From NCBI RefSeq assembly GCF_013520985.1, contig NZ_JACDTY010000006.1:186001-250000 (forward strand): 64,000 nt of DNA, written 5' to 3'. Below the pieces are notes generated by a model that worked only from the letters and a program-made list of their open reading frames with translations, made no database searches and was not told where the DNA came from. Position numbers and translations under genes: made by a program. Source of the DNA: Mesorhizobium neociceri (GTDB lineage Bacteria > Pseudomonadota > Alphaproteobacteria > Rhizobiales > Rhizobiaceae). Below, one piece after another: positions 17,213-25,506 of this stretch. Each line of letters begins with the position of its first letter. Position 1 is the stretch's first letter.

Positions 17213-17932
17213 GTGGACACATCCGTCGCCTCGCTCGAAACCGACGGCATGTTCAACCTCGAAGGGTTTTTGCGGCCCGGCGTGGCCGAAAAGGCGGTCG
17301 GCGAAATCCAGCCGGTGATGGCGGCGCGCTCGCATGTGCACAAGCGCATGCACAACATCTACTTCAAGCCGGAGATTCCGGAGCTTGCTCCTGATCACCC
17401 AGCGCTCCGCAAGGTCGAGACCATCAGCCATACGGTCTGCGCCGACCAGATTCCCTGCAGTACCGTGCTTGCCATCTATGAATATGAGCCGTTGCTGCGC
17501 TTCCTAGCGGCGGCAATGGGCAAGAGCAGGCTGCATGTCATGCAGGACCCGCTGGCGCGCACCAATGTCATGGCGTATCGCGCCGGCGAAGCGCTGAACT
17601 GGCATTTCGACCGTTCCGAATTCACCACCACGCTCTTGCTGCAGGCGCCGGAGCGAGGCGGCGATTTCGAGTATCGCACCGATCTGCGGTCGGACGACAA
17701 TCCAAACTATGACGGCGTCGCAAAACTGCTCGAAGGGCGCGACCCCGAGGCAAAAGTCCTGCGCCTGAAGCCAGGCACGCTGAATGTCTTTCGCGGCAAG
17801 AACACCGCGCATCGCGTCACCACGGTCCAGGGTGAGCGCGAGCGGATGATCGCGGTGTTTTCCTACTATGAGAAGCCGGGCGTGATGTTCAGCCCAGAGG
17901 AGCGGGTCGGCTTCTACGGCCGCGCTGCCTGA
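17213..17932 (+). CDS. Fe(II)/2-oxoglutarate-dependent oxygenase, HalD/BesD/ArpA-like; N-terminus lost to a stop codon
   Basis: From GTG 17213 the open frame codes 239 residues. The iron-binding facial triad is visible as HFD in NWHFDRSEFTTTLLLQ and a distal His in NTAHRVTTVQGERERM, with the following Arg fitting 2-oxoglutarate binding. Related BesD-type halogenases carry Gly in place of the Asp, so this one looks like a hydroxylase. The true start was probably ATG 17144, cut off by TAG at 17201. GTG 17213 has no good ribosome site, so the gene may be a pseudogene or poorly expressed. Its divergent neighbour is a LysR regulator. Amino-acid hydroxylation is a family-level guess. Confidence 0.65.
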   Translation: MDTSVASLETDGMFNLEGFLRPGVAEKAVGEIQPVMAARSHVHKRMHNIYFKPEIPELAPDHPALRKVETISHTVCADQIPCSTVLAIYEYEPLLRFLAAAMGKSRLHVMQDPLARTNVMAYRAGEALNWHFDRSEFTTTLLLQAPERGGDFEYRTDLRSDDNPNYDGVAKLLEGRDPEAKVLRLKPGTLNVFRGKNTAHRVTTVQGERERMIAVFSYYEKPGVMFSPEERVGFYGRAA

Positions 17933-17958
17933 GTCCAAAAGGCTGACACGCCGCCCGG

Positions 17959-18002
17959 CTACAAGAATCCAGAAATGGCCTCTTGTAGGATTGTCGACAA
18001 TC
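17959..18002. promoter_or_regulatory. Palindromic operator upstream of GntR gene
   Basis: GATTGTCGACAATC (17989-18002) is a perfect 14-bp palindrome 37 bp before the GntR start. FadR-subfamily regulators often bind TTGT-N2-ACAA-like sites. Next to it, CTACAAGA (17959-17966) and TCTTGTAG (17981-17988) form a second inverted repeat. Autoregulation by the GntR protein is likely but inferred. Confidence 0.6.
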
Positions 18003-18039
18003 TGCTTGTCTTGTTCCCGGCTCTCACTGGAGTGGCGAC

Positions 18040-18726
18040 ATGGCCAAGCTGGATTTCAGTCCGATCGCGGATACGACACGGCGGGCCGAGATCGTCGCGC
18101 TGTTGAGGCGCGCGATCCTGACCGGCCAGTTGGAACCCGGCCAGAAGCTCAATGAGCTCAGGATCGCCGAACAGATGCGGGTCAGCCGCGCGCCGTTGCG
18201 CGAGGCGATGCGCGAGCTGGTGCAGGAAGGCATCCTCACCAGCATTCCTTATGCCGGCACCTTCGTCATTGATGTCACCGCCAAGGACATCGACGACGCC
18301 TATTCGCTGAACAAGGTGCTCGACGAATTTGCCATCGACCGGACATGGAAGCTGCGCGACCAGCGCTTCTTCAACGAGCTCGACCGCCGCCACGAAGCGG
18401 TGAAGCAGGCGACCCGCGCGCTCGATACCACCCGCCAGATCGAGACCGCGCTGCAACTGCACGGCCTGATCTATGAGTGGGCCGACAATTCGGTGCTGCT
18501 CGAAACCTGGCAGCGGCTGACCAGCCGGCTGCAAATGTATTTTGCCTTGCATCAGCGGGCGCGCAACGAGCCGGTGCCGGCCGATTATGTCCACGAGACC
18601 TATGTGCGGCTGCTGAAGGGCAACGACATGCGTGCCGCCCAGCGCCACGCGCGCGAGCATATCGACCTCGATTTCGAAGAGCTGCTTGCCTACACGCGCG
18701 GCCTCGAAAAACGCGCGGGCTCCTGA
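18040..18726 (+). CDS. GntR-family regulator, FadR/FCD subgroup
   Basis: The 228-residue product has an N-terminal winged helix (LRRAILTGQLEPGQKLNELRIA, RVSRAPLREAMREL) and an all-helical FCD ligand-binding domain (LHGLIYEWADNSVL, then HETYVRLLKGNDMRAA and a final metal/ligand-type His in RHAREHI). It is followed after 31 bp by two enolase-superfamily genes, which it probably controls in response to a carboxylic acid. A 14-bp palindrome 37 bp upstream is a candidate operator. ATG 18040 follows a GGAG at 18028-18031. Confidence 0.92.
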   Translation: MAKLDFSPIADTTRRAEIVALLRRAILTGQLEPGQKLNELRIAEQMRVSRAPLREAMRELVQEGILTSIPYAGTFVIDVTAKDIDDAYSLNKVLDEFAIDRTWKLRDQRFFNELDRRHEAVKQATRALDTTRQIETALQLHGLIYEWADNSVLLETWQRLTSRLQMYFALHQRARNEPVPADYVHETYVRLLKGNDMRAAQRHAREHIDLDFEELLAYTRGLEKRAGS

Positions 18727-18757
18727 CCCTCACCATCACAGCCAACGGACAGACAAA

Positions 18758-19861
18758 GTGCAGATCAAATCCATCAAGGCCTATCGTGTCGTGCAGCCCT
18801 TCGTGGACGGGCCCTACCGCATGTCCAAGGGGCGGGTCGCCGACTGCTTCGACGCGGTGATCGTCGCCATCACCTCCGACAGCGGCGTGACCGGCTGGGG
18901 CGAGATGGCGCCGCTCGGCAATTTCTACTCGGCCGCTTTTCCGGCCGGCACGCGCGCCGGCGTGGTGGAAATCGCGCCGCACCTGATCGGCCAGGATCCG
19001 CGTGGCCTGGCCGGCATCGGCCGGCTGATGGATACGGTGTTCAAGGGCCATCCCTACATCAAGTCGGCGCTCGATATGGCGTGCTGGGACCTGGCCGCAC
19101 GAGCGGCCGACGTGCCGCTGGTGACCATGCTCGGCGGCCGCGAAAGCGATATGGCGGAGACCTACCGCGTCGTCACCCATGGCACCCTCGACCAGATGGC
19201 GGCACTGGCCAAAAGGATCATCGCCGAGGGCTGCCGCCGGCTGCAGGTCAAGGTCGGCGGCAATGTGCACGACGACATCGACCGGGTGACGGCGGTCGCC
19301 TCGGCTGTGCCGAAAAGCACGGTGATCTTTTGCGACGCCAATGCCGGCTGGACACCCTATCAGGCGCGCCAGTTCGCCGATGCCACGCGCGGCATCGACT
19401 ACACGTTCGAGCAGCCCTGCACGACGATCGAGGAGAACATGTCGGTGCGCCGCATGCTCGACAAGCCGATGGTGCTCGACGAGAGTGTCATATCGCTCGA
19501 AGCGATGCTGGAAATTCACCGCCTGGGCGCCGCCGACGGGCTGACGCTGAAGATCTCGCGGCTGGGTGGCGTGACCCGAACGCGGCAAATTCGCGACGTC
19601 GCCGTCGATCTCGGTTTCATGATCACGGTCGAGGACACGGGCGGCGCCGAGATCGATACGGCGGCGATGGCGCATCTGTCGCTGTCGACGCCGGCGGAAC
19701 GCCGGCTGCATGCGATCGCCTTCCACGAATGGGTGACGGTGCGAACGGCCTCCAACGCCCCACCGGTCACCGGCAGCCACATGGGCATTCCCGACGGACC
19801 CGGCCTCGGCATCGATGTCGACCCAAGCCTGCTCGGCAAACCTTTCTTCGAGATCGGCTGA
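18758..19861 (+). CDS. Enolase-superfamily enzyme (mandelate racemase/muconate lactonizing type; cis-3-hydroxyproline dehydratase/betaine epimerase-like)
   Basis: From GTG 18758 the product is 367 residues. It has the N-terminal capping domain and a TIM barrel with one general-base lysine in LQVKVGG, metal ligands in FCDANAGW, TFEQPC and VLDESV, and a second lysine in LKISRLGG. The Lys/Lys pair is characteristic of racemases, epimerases and the cis-3-hydroxy-L-proline dehydratase / hydroxyproline-betaine epimerase group, which the overall sequence resembles. The upstream open frame to 18632 overlaps the GntR gene and is not used. It lies 1 bp from a second enolase-superfamily gene, so the two probably act in one pathway. 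Confidence 0.82.
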   Translation: MQIKSIKAYRVVQPFVDGPYRMSKGRVADCFDAVIVAITSDSGVTGWGEMAPLGNFYSAAFPAGTRAGVVEIAPHLIGQDPRGLAGIGRLMDTVFKGHPYIKSALDMACWDLAARAADVPLVTMLGGRESDMAETYRVVTHGTLDQMAALAKRIIAEGCRRLQVKVGGNVHDDIDRVTAVASAVPKSTVIFCDANAGWTPYQARQFADATRGIDYTFEQPCTTIEENMSVRRMLDKPMVLDESVISLEAMLEIHRLGAADGLTLKISRLGGVTRTRQIRDVAVDLGFMITVEDTGGAEIDTAAMAHLSLSTPAERRLHAIAFHEWVTVRTASNAPPVTGSHMGIPDGPGLGIDVDPSLLGKPFFEIG

Positions 19862-19862
19862 G

Positions 19863-21047
19863 ATGAAGATCAAGCGCATCAAGGCCACGCCGATCAACTA
19901 CCGGCTCGAAGCCCCTTACGTCTGGGTGTTCGGCGAACTCGACGGTTTCTCACCGACCATCGTCGAGGTCGAGACCGAGGACGGGCTGGTCGGCATCGGC
20001 GAAGCGCCGACGCCGGCCGCCGCAGCCGTCATCAACGATGTGCTGGCGCCACGGCTTGTCGGCCGCGACGCTTTCGACATTGCCGGCGCCGAGGAAGTCT
20101 GCCTGCCCTTCTGGAGCGGCGTGCAGTCGATCAACGACCGCACCCGCATCATGGCCTTCGGCGCCATCGAGGTGGCGCTGTGGGACCTGCGCGGCAAGGC
20201 GTGGAAGCAGCCGCTCTACCAGCTGCTCGGCGGCGCCGTGCGCAAGGACATTCCCTTCACCGACTATTTTTCGCTGCGTGGCGACGGAGCGAAGGTGAAG
20301 GGTGAGAAGACGCCCGAAGAAGTCGCCGACTATTGCGTCGAACTCAACGAGCGCTTCGGCACCACCTTCTTCGAAGGCAAGTTCTCGACACATGATCCGA
20401 AGATTTCGCTGAAGATGATCGAGCTTATCCGCAAAAGGCTCGGCGACGATGCGATGATCCGCATCGATTCCAACCAGGCCTATTCGCTGGCCACCGCCAG
20501 GCAGCTGGCGCGGCCGCTGGAGGAGCTTGGCGTGCGCAACTGGGAGGATCCGGTGGCAACGTCAGAGGAGATGCGCGAGCTGCGGCGTCACACCTTGATC
20601 CCGTTCTCGACCCATAATATCGACATCGCCCGCGCCATGGAGTTGAAAGTGCCGGACGCCTTTGTCGGCAACCCGACCGCGCATGGCGGCATCGGCCGCA
20701 TGCTGCGCTTCGTCGGTGCCTGCGAGCATGCCGGCATCGACTACTGGTGCTACAGCGGCGACACCGGCGTCGGCAGCGCCTGCTACCTGCATCTGTGCGC
20801 CGCACTTGGCTGGATCCGGGAGCCCAACCAGTCGCTGTTTCGCATGCAGCCGATGGATATTATCGAGGAAGGGCCGTTCGTGCCGAAGAACAATGTCGTG
20901 CCGGTGCCGGAAGGACACGGCCTCGGCGTCACGCTGTCGCGGGACAGGCTTGCCGCCTGCCATCGCGACTTCGCCCTGAATGGGCCGTGCAACAAATACC
21001 ACGATCCGGAAAAGCCCGGCACCTATCGCCGGCTGCCTCTGAACTAG
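19863..21047 (+). CDS. Enolase-superfamily enzyme, glucarate dehydratase-like
   Basis: The 394-residue product has an MR/MLE capping domain and barrel motifs FEGKFST (Lys), IRIDSNQAYS (Asp metal ligand), NWEDPVATSEEM (Glu ligand) and PFSTHNIDIARAME (His region), as in the glucarate/galactarate dehydratase branch. Such enzymes abstract a proton alpha to a carboxylate and eliminate water. The ATG at 19863 directly follows the stop of the first enolase gene, giving tight coupling. The C-terminal part is longer than usual and includes PGTYRRLPLN. Substrate unknown; a sugar acid or hydroxy acid taken up by the following transporter is possible. Confidence 0.82.
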   Translation: MKIKRIKATPINYRLEAPYVWVFGELDGFSPTIVEVETEDGLVGIGEAPTPAAAAVINDVLAPRLVGRDAFDIAGAEEVCLPFWSGVQSINDRTRIMAFGAIEVALWDLRGKAWKQPLYQLLGGAVRKDIPFTDYFSLRGDGAKVKGEKTPEEVADYCVELNERFGTTFFEGKFSTHDPKISLKMIELIRKRLGDDAMIRIDSNQAYSLATARQLARPLEELGVRNWEDPVATSEEMRELRRHTLIPFSTHNIDIARAMELKVPDAFVGNPTAHGGIGRMLRFVGACEHAGIDYWCYSGDTGVGSACYLHLCAALGWIREPNQSLFRMQPMDIIEEGPFVPKNNVVPVPEGHGLGVTLSRDRLAACHRDFALNGPCNKYHDPEKPGTYRRLPLN

Positions 21048-21135
21048 GCGGTTTTCCGCCCGCAATCGCGTCAAAACAACGAGGAGTGATCACACAAGCC
21101 GACAAGAGATGGATACAACAAGAGAAGCTCGCAGC

Positions 21136-21151
21136 TGTGACAACGATCACA
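21136..21151. promoter_or_regulatory. CRP-type site TGTGA-N6-TCACA
   Basis: TGTGA (21136-21140), CAACGA, TCACA (21147-21151) is a perfect match to the CRP half-site pair, extended by one C/G pair on each side. It sits about 205 bp before the Tat-type binding-protein gene, in the 308-bp stretch 21048-21355, which otherwise shows no gene or terminator that I can support. Catabolite control of the transporter is inferred. Confidence 0.4.
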
Positions 21152-21355
21152 GGCACGCGGGACGAACGGGTAAAAGCAGATGCCTCGCAAAATCCGGCCC
21201 CTCCTCATTATGGACCGGATGGACCGCGGAAAATCGCATGCTACAGTCCGGTCGAAAGACATCGTTGACGGCCGGGATAAGGAGAACTCCACGGAATTTC
21301 GTCAGCCATAAACACACCAACCAACTACAAAAACACAGGGGAAAGGGTAGCACCC

Positions 21356-23020
21356 ATGATCAAGAATTACCGCCTTCTCGACCTTATCCGGCGCCAGCGC
21401 ACGCCGCTCGAAAACCACCTCATCGACGGGCTGGTCGACGGCCGCGTCAGCCGCCGCGAATTCATTCGCCATGGCAGCCTGCTTGGCCTGTCGCTGCCGC
21501 TGCTCGGCGGCATAACCACGGCGGCCGGCTTCGGCGCCATGCCCTCGCTCGCTCGCGCTCAAGGCGCGCCGGGCGCCACCATCCGTGTTGCCAGCAGCGT
21601 GCCGGCCGCAGCCATCGACCCGGTAACCATTGCCGACGCCGGCGGCCTGCTGGTGATGCAGCAGGTGGCCGAATTCCTCTGCGTCGACGGCCCCGATCTG
21701 GTGCTGCAGCCGGCGCTGGCGGAAAGCTGGAAGCCCAACGCCGACGGTTCGGTGTGGACGTTCACTCTGCGCAAGGGCGTGAAATTCCACTCGGGCGGCG
21801 AGATGAAGGCCGACGACGTGGTGGCCAGCATCGACCGCCTCGCCGATCCGGCGAATTCATCCAACGCGCTGTCGGTGTTCAACGGAATATTGAAGACGGG
21901 CGCCTCGAAGAAGGTCGACGACTATACGGTCGAATTCCATCTCGACGCGCCGAACGGCAACTTCCCTTACATGCTGTCGTCGGACAATTACAACGCCGTC
22001 ATCGTGCCGGCGAGCTACAAGGGCGACTACGAAAAGAGCTTCGACGGCACCGGGCCGTTCAAGATCGAAAAGTACACGCCCAAGGTCGGCGCTTCCTTCG
22101 TGCGAAACGAAGACTATTGGGGACCGAAGGCACTGCCGGAGCGCACCGAGTTCACCTTCTTCACCGACGTGCAGCCGATGATCCTGGCGCTGCAGGGCGG
22201 ACAGGTCGACATCATCAACCAGATGCCGGTGCTGTCGGGCGTGGCACTGCTCAACGACCCGAGCGTCGACATCATCAGCCTGAAGTCGTCGGCGCACCAG
22301 CAGCTGCATATGCGCTGCGACGACGGCCCGTTGAAGGATGCGCGCGTGCGCCGCGCCATCGCGCTGTGCCTCGATCGCGACAAGCTGGTCGCCGGCCTGA
22401 TGAAGGGACGCTCCGCACTTGGCAATGACAGCCCGTTCGCCGCAGTCTACCCGTCGACCGACACGAGCATTCCGCAGCGCAAGCAGGACATCGCGCAGGC
22501 CAAGCAGCTGATGGAAGCCGCCGGTGTCGCCCAGGGCTTCAAGGTGACGCTGACCACCGAGCGCTACCTCGAAATCCCCGAATACGCGCAGCTTATCCAG
22601 AACTGGGTCAAAGAGATCGGTGTCGAGCTCGAACTCAACATCCTCGACCAGGGCGGCTATTACGGTGACGCTGTGTTCGGCAAATCGAACTGGCTGGATT
22701 CGGTGATGGGCATCACCGATTACGGTCACCGCGGCGTGCCGAACGTTTATCTCGCGGCACCGCTGAAAAGCGAGGGCACCTGGAACGCGGCGCACTTCAA
22801 AAACAAGGACTACGACGCGCTGGCGACCAGCTATATCGCGGCCCTCGACCTCGAGGCGCAGAAGGCCGACGCAGGCAAGATCCAGAAGCTGCTGCTCGAG
22901 GAAACGCCGGTGATCTTCGGCTATTTCTACGACTATCTGACGGCGACTGCGAAGGGCGTGACGGGCGTACAGCCGACAGCGATGTCGCAGCTGTTCCTCG
23001 AAAAGGCATCGAAGGCCTGA
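21356..23020 (+). CDS. ABC transporter substrate-binding protein, family 5 (peptide/nickel type), Tat-exported
   Basis: The 554-residue product is a family-5 binding protein (LAESWKPNADGSVWTFTLRK, SYKGDYEKSFDGTGPFKIEKY). Its N-terminus has about 33 residues, then SRREFIRHGS, a hydrophobic stretch LLGLSLPLLGG and a cleavage-type SLARAQG, so it is a twin-arginine signal rather than a Sec signal. Tat export implies folding in the cytoplasm before secretion. A close paralogue with the same signal is at 30495-32150. It is the first gene of a transporter locus that continues with a molybdoenzyme, two permeases and a fused ATPase. Confidence 0.9.
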   Translation: MIKNYRLLDLIRRQRTPLENHLIDGLVDGRVSRREFIRHGSLLGLSLPLLGGITTAAGFGAMPSLARAQGAPGATIRVASSVPAAAIDPVTIADAGGLLVMQQVAEFLCVDGPDLVLQPALAESWKPNADGSVWTFTLRKGVKFHSGGEMKADDVVASIDRLADPANSSNALSVFNGILKTGASKKVDDYTVEFHLDAPNGNFPYMLSSDNYNAVIVPASYKGDYEKSFDGTGPFKIEKYTPKVGASFVRNEDYWGPKALPERTEFTFFTDVQPMILALQGGQVDIINQMPVLSGVALLNDPSVDIISLKSSAHQQLHMRCDDGPLKDARVRRAIALCLDRDKLVAGLMKGRSALGNDSPFAAVYPSTDTSIPQRKQDIAQAKQLMEAAGVAQGFKVTLTTERYLEIPEYAQLIQNWVKEIGVELELNILDQGGYYGDAVFGKSNWLDSVMGITDYGHRGVPNVYLAAPLKSEGTWNAAHFKNKDYDALATSYIAALDLEAQKADAGKIQKLLLEETPVIFGYFYDYLTATAKGVTGVQPTAMSQLFLEKASKA

Positions 23021-23152
23021 ACACGAGGAAGAGCTGATCCCGCAACCGCCAGCCCCAAGCCAGGGACTGGCACCTGAAGACCAACCGGGACAGGGCGCAT
23101 GGCGCCTTGCCCGTCTTGGGCCATCGTGAATGATCCCACATTGACGTGTCCA

Positions 23153-25495
23153 ATGGAGTCCAGAACCCTGCTCACTACCATGCATTGGGGGACATACGAG
23201 GTCAGGACCGAGAACGGCAGGCTCGTCGGTGTCGAACCGTGGAGCGGCGATCGGGATCCGTCGCCGATCGGCCAGTCCTTGCTCGGCGCCGCGCAGGGAA
23301 ACATGCGCGTCGCGCGACCCGCCATCAGGCGCGGCTGGCTCGAAGGAGACAGATCGGCGGTCCGCGGCCGGCGGGGCGGCGAAGCCTTTGTCGAGGTGCC
23401 CTGGGAGAAGGCGCTCGACATCGTCGCCGCCGAGCTTGACCGGGTCCGCACCGCGCATGGCAACGCCGCGATCTACGCCGGCTCCTACGGATGGGCGAGC
23501 GCCGGGCGGTTCCATCATGCCCAAAGCCAGGTCCACCGCTTCCTCAACACGATCGGCGGTTACACCAGCTCGGTCCTCAGCTACTCCTACGGTGCGGGCG
23601 AGATCATCCTGCCGCATGTGCTCGGTGGGACCGACGGCCTGACCGGCAATCATTCCACCTGGGACGGGATCGAGCAGCACAGCCAGCTCATCGTCGCCTT
23701 TGGCGGGCTGCCCTGGCGCAATGCGCAGATCCAGGGCGGCGGCGCGGCACGCCACGAAGCCTCGGCAGCCTTGCAAAAGGCCGTCGCCAACGGCGCTCGG
23801 CTCATCAATGTCTCGCCCGTGCGGGACGACGCGCCGCGCGGTGTGGAGACCGAATGGCTGCAGCTGCGGCCGAACAGTGACACCGCCGTCATGCTGGCGC
23901 TGTGCCATGTGCTGATCAGCGAGGGCCGTCACGACGAAGCCTTCCTGGCGCGCTACTGCACCGGCTTCGAGGTCGTGCGGGCCTATGTCATGGGCGAAAG
24001 CGACGGCCCGCCGAAGGATTCGGCCTGGGCGGCGGCGCTGAGCGGCATGACAGCGGGAAAAATCATCGCGCTGGCCAGGGAGATGGCAACCAAGCGCACC
24101 ATGCTGATGGTCAGCTGGTCGCTGCAGCGTGCCGACCATGGCGAGCAGCCCTACTGGGCGGCGATCACGCTTGCCGCTCTGCTCGGCCAGATCGGATTGC
24201 CCGGCGGCGGGTTCGGCTTCGGCTATTCATCGACGAACGGCGCCGGACGGCCGGAGCTCGGCTTTCGCTGGCCGTCCGTGCCGCAGGGCCGCAACGGCGT
24301 ACCGGATTTCATACCTGTTGCGCGTGTGGCCGACATGCTGCTCGATCCCGGTGGGTCGTTCGAATTCAACGGCGCTGAGCTGTCCTATCCCGATGTCAGG
24401 CTGGTCTACTGGGCCGGCGGCAATCCTTTCCACCACCATCAGGACCTGAACCGTCTCGTCGAGGCCTGGCAGCGGCCCGAGACGATCATTGTCCACGAGC
24501 CCTTCTGGACGGCCACGGCGCGCTATGCCGACATCGTTCTGCCGGTCACGACGCCGCTGGAAAGGAACGATCTCGCCTTTTCGAACCGCGAAAACCTGAT
24601 GGTTGCCATGAAGCAGGCCATCGATCCGGTGGAGGAGGCGTGCGACGACTACCGCATCTTTGCCGAACTGGCGACGCGGCTCGGCGTGCGCGACGCCTTC
24701 ACCGAAGGGCGCGATGCCGAACAGTGGATCCACCTGCTCTACGGCCAGGCAAGGGACAATGCGGCCGCGGCCGGAGTCGAGATGCCGCCATTCGACCGTT
24801 TCTGGCATGACGGCCACGCCGAGCTTGCCCGCAAGGTTACGTCGCAGACGTTCCTTGGCTCGTTCCGTGCCGATCCGCAGCAGCACCGGCTGGCGACCCC
24901 GTCAGGCCGTATCGAACTGTTCTCCGCGACGATCGATTCCTTCGGCTATGACGACTGTCCGGGCCATGCCGTGTGGCGGGAGCCACGGGAATGGCTCGGC
25001 AGCGGTCTTGCCGAGCGGTTTCCGCTGCATCTTTTGTCGCCGCAACCGGCGGACAAGCTGCACAGCCAGTATGACCACGGCTCGGTCAGCCGCGCGGGCA
25101 AGGTGTCCGGCCGCGCACCGCTGCAGATGAACCCGGCCGATGCTGCGGCTCGCGGCATCCTGGGCGGAATGGTTGTCCTCGTCTTCAACGATCGCGGATC
25201 GTGCCTGGCCGGGGCAATCCTGACCGACGGGGTGATCCCCGGCGTCGTGCAACTCCCGACCGGAGCATGGTTCGACCCCGTCGAACCCGGGCAATCGCCC
25301 AGCCTGGAAAAGCACGGCAACCCGAATGTGCTGACAGCGGACCGGGGCACGTCGCGCCTTGCCCAATCGCCGACCTGTAATTCGACGCTGGTCCAGGTGT
25401 CGCGATTTGCAGGCGCCGTTCCGCCGGTGACGGCGTTCGAGCCGCCTGTCATACTGAACTTGTCCGACGTCCCCGGCGTGGCCGGCCTTTCATAG
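23153..25495 (+). CDS. Molybdopterin oxidoreductase, BisC/TorA/DMSO-reductase family, cytoplasmic
   Basis: About 780 residues from ATG 23153 (an alternative ATG lies at 23099). Motifs of the biotin-sulfoxide/TMAO reductase branch include GSYGWASAGRFHHAQSQ, whose serine should bind molybdenum, NHSTWDGIEQHSQL, GNPFHHHQDLNRL and a C-terminal cofactor domain. There is no N-terminal iron-sulfur Cys cluster and no Tat signal, so it resembles cytosolic BisC/MsrP-independent S-oxide reductases. It lies between a Tat-exported binding protein and its permeases, suggesting uptake of an S-oxide, N-oxide or N-hydroxyl compound followed by reduction inside the cell; this link is inference. Confidence 0.88.
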   Translation: MESRTLLTTMHWGTYEVRTENGRLVGVEPWSGDRDPSPIGQSLLGAAQGNMRVARPAIRRGWLEGDRSAVRGRRGGEAFVEVPWEKALDIVAAELDRVRTAHGNAAIYAGSYGWASAGRFHHAQSQVHRFLNTIGGYTSSVLSYSYGAGEIILPHVLGGTDGLTGNHSTWDGIEQHSQLIVAFGGLPWRNAQIQGGGAARHEASAALQKAVANGARLINVSPVRDDAPRGVETEWLQLRPNSDTAVMLALCHVLISEGRHDEAFLARYCTGFEVVRAYVMGESDGPPKDSAWAAALSGMTAGKIIALAREMATKRTMLMVSWSLQRADHGEQPYWAAITLAALLGQIGLPGGGFGFGYSSTNGAGRPELGFRWPSVPQGRNGVPDFIPVARVADMLLDPGGSFEFNGAELSYPDVRLVYWAGGNPFHHHQDLNRLVEAWQRPETIIVHEPFWTATARYADIVLPVTTPLERNDLAFSNRENLMVAMKQAIDPVEEACDDYRIFAELATRLGVRDAFTEGRDAEQWIHLLYGQARDNAAAAGVEMPPFDRFWHDGHAELARKVTSQTFLGSFRADPQQHRLATPSGRIELFSATIDSFGYDDCPGHAVWREPREWLGSGLAERFPLHLLSPQPADKLHSQYDHGSVSRAGKVSGRAPLQMNPADAAARGILGGMVVLVFNDRGSCLAGAILTDGVIPGVVQLPTGAWFDPVEPGQSPSLEKHGNPNVLTADRGTSRLAQSPTCNSTLVQVSRFAGAVPPVTAFEPPVILNLSDVPGVAGLS

Positions 25496-25506
25496 GAGTC
25501 GATGCC

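Noticed and set aside
21857..24139. 760-codon minus-strand ORF across the binding-protein and molybdoenzyme genes
   Set aside because: It spans two real genes and their gap and has the composition of a mirror frame.
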